Assembly: GCA_964517005.1 (NCBI GenBank)
Contig: CAZFAJ010000058.1
Coordinates: 1-18,346 of the forward strand
Source: CAYVBJ01 sp964517005
Lineage (GTDB): Bacteria > Bacteroidota > Rhodothermia > Balneolales > Balneolaceae
Length of the DNA: 18,346 bases
Reading direction: 5' to 3'
Position numbers and translations under genes: made by a program. The stretch's first letter is position 1; each line of letters begins with the position of its first letter. The notes beneath the pieces were generated by a model, which ran no database searches, was not told the origin of the DNA, and worked only from the letters and a program-made list of their open reading frames with translations. Below are positions 8,701 through 14,623 of this stretch, piece after piece.

Positions 8701-10431
8701 GGCCAGGTTGTTTTCCACATCGGAGATTGAAAAATCACGATTATTTATGTATTCAACAAATTTTACATCTAACGGATCTGTAATATCATAAATCATGATA
8801 CCACCGATTCTTTCGAGTCCGACGAACGCAAAATATTTGTTATTAATTTTTCCGACTGTAATTGCTTCAGGTTCCGGGCCTTTATTATCACTCCGGCTGT
8901 CAAATGAGTCGTTTTCATCATTGTCGCTGTTAAAATCAGCCGGAAACCGCTCAGAAGTAATTTGTTCGAACTGATCTCCACTGTCAAATACAAGACTGCC
9001 TGTTTCATCCCAAATAGAAAAGGAGCGCGCTCCGAAAGAGAAGATCTCTTCAAAATCCATTCCGCCATCACTATTTCCATTGGCAACAGTTGTTGTGAGT
9101 GAACCGAGGTTTTCATCATCCTGAAGCGTTGGATCAGTAAAATTTGTGGAATTCAAAATGAGATCATCAACATCCACTTCTTCGATGAGGGCATCATATT
9201 CCCTTGCATCACCTTCGTTGGCTGTCAGATAGTAAGTATTGCCGCTTATCTCAACCGACGTGATAACATCCGGCATATAGAATCCTTTGACAGGCCAATT
9301 TGCAATATTTATTGCATCATCATCATTGCTGACATCAAGTCCGTTTTGAAGCGTAGAATGGTCTTTCGTTCCAAGAGCAATAATATCTGTAACTGTGCCT
9401 GCAGCAATATCGACAATTGCCACGGCATTATTTTCCTGGAGAGTTACCCATGCTATATCACCGGCAGATCCAAAAGTTAATGATTCAGGTTCAAGATCCT
9501 GACTGACTGTTGCGTTTCCAGCCTTGTAAAGTGTCCAAAGAGACGGATCCGCAGTGATATCGGTACCTTCGTCAAAGGTTCCGTCATCATTCAAATCTAC
9601 ATCAAATTCTGTTGTAAGTATGAGTGTATTATCGTTAATGGATGCAATCTGGTAAGGTCTTGCCGCATCCTCATCATCATCGGAATTGTCAGAGTCGATT
9701 GTAATCCAGTCTCCGGCTGCCACTCCGGTTGTATTATCAACAGTAACGCTGTCAGGATCGGCGTCATCATTTCCCGAAAAAGCAGTCACTACAAAAGGAG
9801 TTGCCCCTCCGAATATTCGTACTCCCTCTGAAATTAACGCATTTTTTTGAGCGTCAAAACTATTAAAGGTCACCTGCTGGGAAGTCTGTCCTGCAACATC
9901 TACAATCGTGATACTCCCTTCCGGATCAATAGAGTAGTCTGAAGCCGGTTCTCCTTCATTAGCAACTAAAACCTTGCTACCATCGGGTGTGAATTTGAGC
10001 ATATCGGGAAGTGCACCTGCAGGAACTTCAAATTGAAAGTTACCGGTATTATCATAGAAAGCAACAGCGCCATTATCAGTTGATGGGTCGGCTTCAACAG
10101 CAACTGCAACCAGGCCATCAAATACATCCACACTGTTAATCCCGTTAATGGAAATTGAAACATCTGAGCTTACATCAATTGAACCTGTTTTCACAGGAAG
10201 AAAGGGTTCGCTGTAATCAATTATATCAACAACCCCGTCATTGGAGTTAATTACAAAGAGTTGATCAGAAAGAGGATCAAATGCAATAATTTCAGCCGCA
10301 CCTTCATCGAAAATACCGCTTTGAAAATTACTGATGAGTTTAAGATTAATTTCAGGAGCAGATTGAGTAAATCCATCCATATAACTTATTACAAGCCATA
10401 TCCCAGAAATTAAAAGTAGTATTTTTTTCAT
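5797..10431 (-). CDS. Giant secreted choice-of-anchor-I / 5'-nucleotidase-like protein with T9SS tail
   Basis: 1544 residues. A signal peptide covers about 1-22. Residues ~25-615 form a choice-of-anchor-I type beta-propeller (FTPDGSKVLVANEGEPASDY at 147-166, QDLEPESL, YYLTANEGDAREYD at 400-413, SFDSRSDNKGPEPEAI, GPEDIKFIP), interrupted at ~207-305 by an Asp-rich insert. Residues ~620-715 are an OB-fold domain (VTVEGIVTRVN, RIQDGTGALAAF, GDLLRISGEI). Residues ~822-1125 are a calcineurin-like metallophosphatase domain: DLE (831-833), SGDNY (873-877), GNHEFD (919-924), SHLQEF (1045-1050) and GGSD (1069-1072). Residues ~1180-1400 are a 5'-nucleotidase C-terminal domain (NGGGIR at 1231-1236, GGDDYTMF). 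Residues ~1457-1544 are a type IX sorting domain (NFPNPFNPTTQIQYALP, FDVLGRQVATL, SGLYLYRIEAG). It is probably surface-attached or released and acts on extracellular nucleotides or phosphoesters. The altered DxH and GHxH metal motifs make the precise chemistry uncertain. Confidence 0.9.
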   Translation of the reverse strand: MKKILLLISGIWLVISYMDGFTQSAPEINLKLISNFQSGIFDEGAAEIIAFDPLSDQLFVINSNDGVVDIIDYSEPFLPVKTGSIDVSSDVSISINGINSVDVFDGLVAVAVEADPSTDNGAVAFYDNTGNFQFEVPAGALPDMLKFTPDGSKVLVANEGEPASDYSIDPEGSITIVDVAGQTSQQVTFNSFDAQKNALISEGVRIFGGATPFVVTAFSGNDDADPDSVTVDNTTGVAAGDWITIDSDNSDDDEDAARPYQIASINDNTLILTTEFDVDLNDDGTFDEGTDITADPSLWTLYKAGNATVSQDLEPESLTFGSAGDIAWVTLQENNAVAIVDIAAGTVTDIIALGTKDHSTLQNGLDVSNDDDAINIANWPVKGFYMPDVITSVEISGNTYYLTANEGDAREYDALIEEVDVDDLILNSTNFTDPTLQDDENLGSLTTTVANGNSDGGMDFEEIFSFGARSFSIWDETGSLVFDSGDQFEQITSERFPADFNSDNDENDSFDSRSDNKGPEPEAITVGKINNKYFAFVGLERIGGIMIYDITDPLDVKFVEYINNRDFSISDVENNLADVGDLGPEDIKFIPASESPTGGSLIMVANEVSGSVSTYSVTTPIDIAKTLSDGDEVTVEGIVTRVNSDLPPSENQIIRIQDGTGALAAFDFDGSGFAVAINNGEIKQGDLLRISGEISVFNGLFELASVSGFKVIDRDVLLPEPEAVTLQEIASDLDSFESKLLLIKDITIDAAGDTEFQESKNYDLTDASEATGAVKLSTFPNETAIIGNSIPTTPFDFVGILSEFNGTPQLVAINEKDIRANFKLQLLHASDLEAGIEAVGTADRSDVGDAARFSALVEYFRAEYPGQTLLLSSGDNYIPGPVFSAGGDDSLEPLLGDAGPGRADIAFMNAIGFNASALGNHEFDEGSDRVESILEPDGDYPGTLFPYLSVNLDFEGSSDLSSLAVEGGNSPQANSIAPSVVTELNGEKIGIIGVTTPELASISFPDAGIIISPADPLDLNALANIVQAEVDNLSSAGVNKIILVSHLQEFSNEEQLSALLSDVDIIIAGGSDRLLADSDDRLRTGDAAEDDYPLLKSDVNGDDILIISSDSQYRYLGRLAVEFDEQGKIITESLNSAENGAFATDDQGVLDITGAANVGDVINSEVDVLAEAIAVLLEEKLSNTFGITEVFINGIREDVRTEETNMGNLTADANLFVARQFDSEVAASFKNGGGIRAPIGSVDSETGERLPPLAIPGIRNEGEVSQLDIENTLRFNNGLTIITIRADSLLAALENGVSRVENISGRFPQIAGIEFSFDPTLPPFERVQTAAIVDENSIVQDLFAENGQVIGDPSRTFKMVTLNFLVNIGGDDYTMFKDENTAAPSIALIDNLSLGDGNATFASKGSEQDALAEYLLSEGPFTDADTPRNLDQRIQNLSEKEDDVATSNDELFSSLPEKFSLEQNFPNPFNPTTQIQYALPQSASVRLTVFDVLGRQVATLVNNEQQSAGVHTVSFDAGRFSSGLYLYRIEAGNFVQSKKMMLIK

Positions 10432-10540
10432 AATTTGGTCAGTTAGATTAGTATTGATTTGTTACCTATAGAGATACTGACTTATGATTATGAATATATT
10501 ATGCTCACATTAACGAATAGTTAGATAAGCCTGATGAATA

Positions 10541-10568
10541 TTAACTTAATATTATGTAATTAAGTTAA
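10541..10568. repeat. Perfect 10-base inverted repeat
   Basis: TTAACTTAAT (10541-10550) and ATTAAGTTAA (10559-10568) are exact inverse copies around an 8-base spacer. The repeat is about 110 bases upstream of the giant nucleotidase-like gene start and 438 upstream of the rhodopsin. There is no T-tract, so it looks more like a dimeric regulator site than a terminator. Confidence 0.6.
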
Positions 10569-10710
10569 GGTAATGCTGTCCGTTAACTCTTCTCTTACCA
10601 CTAGCAGGGAATCATCAGTTGACTGATTCGGATCGAAATCAAAAATTCCTTTTCGGAAATCTGATGAGTATAAGATTTATTCTATAAGCTATTTGAGTAA
10701 ACTCTTGTAC

Positions 10711-10771
10711 AATTGTTATCCGGCGCCCGTTAATTGATGCTACACAATTAATTATAAAATAATTGTTATCC
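10711..10771 (+). repeat. Direct repeat pair AATTGTTATCC
   Basis: The 11-base word AATTGTTATCC occurs at 10711-10721 and again at 10761-10771, a start-to-start distance of 50 bases (close to five helical turns). It lies 235-295 bases upstream of the rhodopsin start. The helical phasing suits two operators bound on the same DNA face; no regulator is identified. Confidence 0.55.
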
Positions 10772-10796
10772 TATTATATAAAAATAATGGCATTAT

Positions 10797-10878
10797 TTTA
10801 ATCGTAAAAAAACCAATAAAACATAACACACTATAAATTCATTCAATTTTATAAAAATTATTTTTTTTTACGATAAAA
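10797..10878. repeat. Long inverted repeat in the rhodopsin upstream region
   Basis: ATCGTAAAAAAA (10801-10812) is exactly complementary to TTTTTTTACGAT (10863-10874). Pairing extends to 16 bases when one base is bulged (TTTTA-ATCG against CGATAAAA). The 50-base spacer is AT-rich. If transcribed, this would form a stem in the 5' leader about 130 bases before the rhodopsin start; otherwise it may be a protein-binding or bent-DNA region. Confidence 0.5.
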
Positions 10879-11005
10879 CAAACGTTTCAATAAATTTTAT
10901 AGTTGAGTGGGGACAATAAATCACGTATATATCAATATGTATTTTTTAAATACATGTGCTGTAACTGATTACACTCAATCCACATTAATAAAAAAACAAA
11001 GCAAT

Positions 11006-11869
11006 ATGGATATCACAAATATGTTTGGGAACGCGACATTTGAAAACTATGTCGGGGAATTGACAGGGTACTCCGAAATGGCTTATCAAATGTCTGCTCA
11101 CGTACTTACAGTTGGATTCGCAATTATGCTCGCGGCCCTTCTCTATTTTATACTCACGATAAAAACCGTAGCACCAAAGTACCGGATCTCATCGGTACTA
11201 TCGGTAGTTGTTATGGTTTCTGCATTCTTATTACTGATGATTCAACAGCAAAACTGGACCGCTGCTCTAACGTTTGACACCGCAACGGGTACGTATGTCA
11301 CTTCCGGCGAAGGTGATCTTTTTAACAACGGATACCGGTATTTGAACTGGCTCATAGATGTACCTATGCTGCTCTTTCAGATTCTCTTTGTTGTGTCACT
11401 GACCAAAAGCAGTTTTAGCTCAATCAGAAATCAATTCTGGTTTTCCGGTACGGCAATGATACTCACCGGTTACGTAGGACAATTCTATGAAGTTACCAAT
11501 CCTACCATCTTCTTCATTTGGGGATTTATTTCCACACTCTTTTTCATTCATATTCTAATATTGATGAAGCGGGTTATTGATGAAGGAAAAGAGGGAGTAT
11601 CTCCTAAAGTACAAAAATACTTTAGTAATATCTGGGTTCTCTTTTTTATCTCCTGGATGCTTTATCCCGGCGCGTACCTGATGCCTTACCTGTTCAGTTT
11701 TTCTTTAGAACCGGCACTAACTGAATCTGCAGTAGTTGCACGTCATATCACGTTTACAATTGCTGATGTCACCTCCAAGGTGATATACGGAATTCTGCTT
11801 ACACTTGCAGCACAAGAGCTGAGTAAAGAAGAAGGGTACGATTATGAAAAACTGGAATCAGCTCTCTGA
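11006..11869 (+). CDS. Light-driven sodium-pump rhodopsin (NDQ type, KR2-like)
   Basis: 287 residues from the ATG at 11006. The helix C motif reads RYLNWLIDVPMLLFQ, giving Arg111, Asn114, Asp118 and Gln125. The N/D/Q at the bacteriorhodopsin 85/89/96 positions defines the outward Na+-pumping rhodopsins (H+ when Na+ is absent). Helix G has IADVTSKVIYG, with counter-ion Asp254 and the retinal Schiff-base Lys258. Seven membrane helices are evident, plus the N-terminal FENYVGELTGYSEMAYQ segment and His32 that match KR2's N-terminal helix and oligomer-interface His. Leu122 at the colour-tuning position suggests green-light absorption. KR2 is close to 280 residues, so I reject the GTG at 10907, which would add 33 non-conserved residues; the Met at 11021 is an alternative start. 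No strong ribosome site is visible. The retinal is supplied by the facing blh gene. Compared with KR2 as I recall it, positions 61 and 263 are Ser63 and Thr266. Confidence 0.96.
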   Translation: MDITNMFGNATFENYVGELTGYSEMAYQMSAHVLTVGFAIMLAALLYFILTIKTVAPKYRISSVLSVVVMVSAFLLLMIQQQNWTAALTFDTATGTYVTSGEGDLFNNGYRYLNWLIDVPMLLFQILFVVSLTKSSFSSIRNQFWFSGTAMILTGYVGQFYEVTNPTIFFIWGFISTLFFIHILILMKRVIDEGKEGVSPKVQKYFSNIWVLFFISWMLYPGAYLMPYLFSFSLEPALTESAVVARHITFTIADVTSKVIYGILLTLAAQELSKEEGYDYEKLESAL

Positions 11870-11894
11870 TCTACACTAACGTAATTTTTGAATT

Positions 11895-11931
11895 AAACTC
11901 CGCCGATATAAAAAATGGCGGAGTTTTTTTT
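11895..11931. terminator. Intrinsic terminator between rhodopsin and blh
   Basis: A perfect 10-base stem AAACTCCGCC (11895-11904) / GGCGGAGTTT (11917-11926) with a 12-base loop, running into eight Ts (11924-11931) on the plus strand. It ends the rhodopsin transcript 26 bases after its stop. Read on the minus strand, the same stem lies just after the blh stop (11948) and is followed by a weaker T-rich run, so it probably serves both convergent genes. Confidence 0.92.
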
Positions 11932-11947
11932 GGTAGAATTAATTACT

Positions 11948-12892
11948 TTAATCAAACTCCGACTCGTTTGAAGATTTAAACATTTTATCTACTACAAGCA
12001 TGTGAGGTAATGTGAGTACACTGATCAGAATAAAAAGCAGCGATACCATTTCATCTTCGAATGAAAAAGATCGATAGATATAGAAAAGTAAAAGTAGCCC
12101 AAGTAGTGACACTCCCGTAAAAGGAATTGCGAGTTTATAAAATTTCGGGACCGAAATAACACGCCCCTTTTTTGCAAAGAAGCTGATCATCTCCTGTACA
12201 TGTCCCGCAGAGTGCCAGAGTGCAAAATAGATTGCAAATGCTATCAAAGGGTGTGTGAATAGAAATAATAATATCAACACTGCTGAATCGGTAAAAAATT
12301 GAATTCTCTTAATTTTGAGATCTGCATACATACCCACCAGCAGAATAAATATCATATATACGAAAACGATTGACCCTGAAATGATATAGGAACTCCGGTA
12401 AAAAACATCAAACCAATCTGGCTCCCGGCGGATTGCCGTCTCAATAATGGGAAGGGCAACTTCGGGATATACAAAGATGATCAGGCCAATAATGGTTCCG
12501 CCCCGTATCCAGGTAAACCATGTAATCCACCGGCTGTTGGTATACAATAATGCTACAGCATCAGACTGGCCAAAATGATAAACGGATATCAACAGAAAAA
12601 AAATCATACCCGCCGCAGGTGCAAAAAACCAGAGCAGGCCGACGGCCAGCATCACTAACAGGTAACTGCTGTAAAAAATAAGATGATCACGCAGACGATT
12701 TTTAAACCCGTAAATATCAGCGGCAATAATATGGTCGATAGCCCCATGCGGAATCCCCAGTATTACTACTGATGCAAAGAGAAACCAGGGAACTGCATCC
12801 GTCATATACTTGGGAAATAGTACCGAAGCCAGAATGGTGATTACACTAAAAGCTAAAACTGATAGATTAAACTTTTGACTGCTATGCCGCAT
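11948..12892 (-). CDS. blh: Brp/Blh family beta-carotene 15,15'-dioxygenase
   Basis: 314 residues, with about eight hydrophobic segments. It is an integral membrane, iron-dependent enzyme that cleaves beta-carotene into two retinals. Family motifs are all present: GIPHGAIDH (46-54, His49 and His54), SVYHFGQSD (103-111, His106), WHSAGHVQE (226-234, His227 and His231) and LTLPHMLVVDKM (293-304, His297); these histidines are the expected iron ligands or active-site residues. The ATG at 12892 has AGG a few bases upstream. It faces the rhodopsin gene with a shared terminator, so the two are not cotranscribed although they work together. No carotenoid synthesis gene is in the window, so beta-carotene must come from a locus elsewhere. 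The upstream MFS gene is on the same strand but 190 bases away, so blh probably has its own promoter. Confidence 0.94.
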   Translation of the reverse strand: MRHSSQKFNLSVLAFSVITILASVLFPKYMTDAVPWFLFASVVILGIPHGAIDHIIAADIYGFKNRLRDHLIFYSSYLLVMLAVGLLWFFAPAAGMIFFLLISVYHFGQSDAVALLYTNSRWITWFTWIRGGTIIGLIIFVYPEVALPIIETAIRREPDWFDVFYRSSYIISGSIVFVYMIFILLVGMYADLKIKRIQFFTDSAVLILLFLFTHPLIAFAIYFALWHSAGHVQEMISFFAKKGRVISVPKFYKLAIPFTGVSLLGLLLLFYIYRSFSFEDEMVSLLFILISVLTLPHMLVVDKMFKSSNESEFD

Positions 12893-13082
12893 ATACCTGT
12901 TTTAAATTCATTATCTCCAATGATTACCTGATTTTATTGAGAAACCAAATTCATCGCTTTTCGTTCTGTTTTTATCATATGACTTTTATTTGTGCCAGTC
13001 TTATTTTTAAAGAGGTTTTGCAATAAGTGCCTCTCTCAAAATATGCGGAAGTATTAAACTTTAAAATTTTTTCCATCAACGA

Positions 13083-14321
13083 TTATTCTGGCTGCTTGAA
13101 ATCGGAACGTTTGGGAGCCCCGTTTTCCATGAAATTACTCTTCCAAAATACTCCGGCCAGCCCGGCGGCGGGCCCGGCGGCGAGAATTGTAAATACAAAA
13201 ACCGGATTCATATTCTCACTTAAAAAAGTGATGAGTTGAATACTGATAATGGTGATTGCAAATCCAATAGAATTGACGATCGTGAGTGCCGTACCCTTCG
13301 TCTCAGCAGGAACACTGTCAGCAACCAAAGTTGAAAATAGCGGGGAGTCTGCCACAACTACCATTCCCCAGAAAACTAAAAAAAGGATAAATACCATTTT
13401 AGGTAAATAGATAAAAACCAACGGGGATACGGCACAGCACAGGCCTGACAGTAAAAGTGAAAGGGAGGCCGTTTTCCGGTTTCCAAAATACCCCGACAGG
13501 TACCCGGCAATTACACAAGCAACTCCACCCGCTCCGATTATGATAAATGAGAGCAATGGAATATTAAAATTGACTTGCGGATGGTTTATCGTGTATGTCA
13601 TAAGAATAACAGGTACAAATGCCCAAAAGGTGTACAATTCCCACATGTGTCCAAAATAACCAAAAGCAGCACTTCTGAACTCACGATGTCGGAAAAACCT
13701 GAATATGAGAGAGAAGTCAGGTTTTTGTCCCGGTTTTCTAAACGGGCCATCGGGTACCCCAAACAATATCAAAAGGCCACCGGCTATAGCCAGTATTGAA
13801 GTTATGATCAGAACCGCCATCCAGGGCAAGTCGCCGGTTAAATTTTTCAGGAGATGGGGAAAACCGGTACCAACGACCAGTGCACCTACCAAAAAACCAA
13901 GTGATAATCCCAATTCTTTTTCATAGTAGTCAGCTGCAATCTTCATGCCCACCGGATAGATCCCCGCAAGAAAAAAACCTGTTATAAAGCGAAATGTTAA
14001 CAGTGTAGCAAACGTATTGGCCTCAAAAATGATGGCAAAATTAAAAATTGAAGCAATGGATGCACTGAAAAAGAAAACCCTGGATGGAGAAAAACGATCT
14101 GCAATTGTAAACAGGGCGTAAATAAATGTACCTGCTATAAAACCAAGTTGAACAGCTGAAGTTAAATGCCCGAGTGCCTGATCTTGAAGATTAAAATTTT
14201 CAATCAGTTCTGGCATAACACCGTTACCGGCAAACCAAAGAGATGTACAACAGAATTGCGAGAGTACGATGAGTGGCAGGATCCGTTTTGTTGCGTATGA
14301 ATTACGGATCTGTTCTGCCAT
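13083..14321 (-). CDS. Major facilitator superfamily transporter
   Basis: 412 residues with about 12 membrane helices in two halves joined by a basic cytoplasmic loop near residues 193-215 (FRKPGQKPDFSLIFRFFRHR). The helix 2-3 loop reads FTIADRFSPSRVFFF, a form of the MFS motif A (G-x-x-x-D-R-x-x-R-R), and the equivalent loop in the second half reads GYFGNRKTASLS. The first helix has LSQFCCTSLWFAGNGVMPEL, followed by a second helix typical of the cyanate/nitrate-type MFS group. The substrate cannot be assigned. The C-terminus is rich in Pro and charged residues. It is the first gene of a minus-strand run ahead of blh, but with 190 bases between them a shared transcript is uncertain. An imperfect palindrome around TGATATCA (14400-14407) lies 79 bases upstream of the start and could be an operator. 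Confidence 0.88.
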   Translation of the reverse strand: MAEQIRNSYATKRILPLIVLSQFCCTSLWFAGNGVMPELIENFNLQDQALGHLTSAVQLGFIAGTFIYALFTIADRFSPSRVFFFSASIASIFNFAIIFEANTFATLLTFRFITGFFLAGIYPVGMKIAADYYEKELGLSLGFLVGALVVGTGFPHLLKNLTGDLPWMAVLIITSILAIAGGLLILFGVPDGPFRKPGQKPDFSLIFRFFRHREFRSAAFGYFGHMWELYTFWAFVPVILMTYTINHPQVNFNIPLLSFIIIGAGGVACVIAGYLSGYFGNRKTASLSLLLSGLCCAVSPLVFIYLPKMVFILFLVFWGMVVVADSPLFSTLVADSVPAETKGTALTIVNSIGFAITIISIQLITFLSENMNPVFVFTILAAGPAAGLAGVFWKSNFMENGAPKRSDFKQPE

Positions 14322-14623
14322 CTTCTCAAGCTAAAAGTCTACAACAACTCTGCCCGGATAAGTATAAACAGGTTTCCATACAATGACAGGAAAGGATCAT
14401 GATATCAGATCCGGGTTTATCAGCTGCAACTTCGCAATATGAGTCATATGATGACATTGGCAGTTTTAAAAAATTGAGTGTAATCAGCATGTGGAGTAGA
14501 AAAAAGTTGACATCATAAGCAAATCTGCACCTGACTGTCATTGAAAACAAAACGTTAAATCGGGACGATTCAGGCCTAATGATTTATTCTGCAACATTTA
14601 AATAAGTAATTTGAAAGAATTCA
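14322..14623. other. Intergenic region upstream of the MFS gene
   Basis: 302 bases between the MFS start and the MATE stop. No credible gene: a 74-codon minus-strand frame (14326-14550) is Cys-rich and low in membrane or domain signal, and has no homology I can recognise. The only structure noted is GGATC-ATGATATCA-GATCC (14394-14412), a nearly symmetric site centred on TGATATCA, about 75 bases upstream of the MFS start. No terminator hairpin is visible for the MATE gene. Confidence 0.45.

Larger units (their letters stand above)
10432..11005. promoter_or_regulatory. 574-base AT-rich control region upstream of the rhodopsin
   Basis: This divergent intergenic region separates the giant nucleotidase-like gene (minus) from the rhodopsin (plus), and no coding sequence is credible in it. 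An open frame starting with GTG at 10907 is only an in-frame upstream extension of the rhodopsin. It holds a 10-base-arm palindrome (10541-10568), two copies of AATTGTTATCC 50 bases apart (10711, 10761), and a long inverted repeat around 10797-10878, described separately. The promoters of both genes must lie here. I could not place a -33/-7 Bacteroidetes promoter with confidence. Confidence 0.65.

Noticed and set aside
9240..9700. Possible CRISPR or tandem repeats in the GAT/TCATCA-rich part of the giant gene
   Set aside because: The repetitive look comes from Asp-rich coding (runs of Asp codons), with no regular repeat-spacer unit.
10907..11005. GTG-initiated 33-residue extension of the rhodopsin
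   Set aside because: The extension is not membrane-like, is absent from KR2-type proteins as I recall them, and the ATG at 11006 gives the expected length and N-terminal segment.
14326..14550. 74-codon minus-strand frame between the MFS and MATE genes
   Set aside because: Composition is unlike the neighbours (many Cys and Met), there is no ribosome site and no recognisable family.
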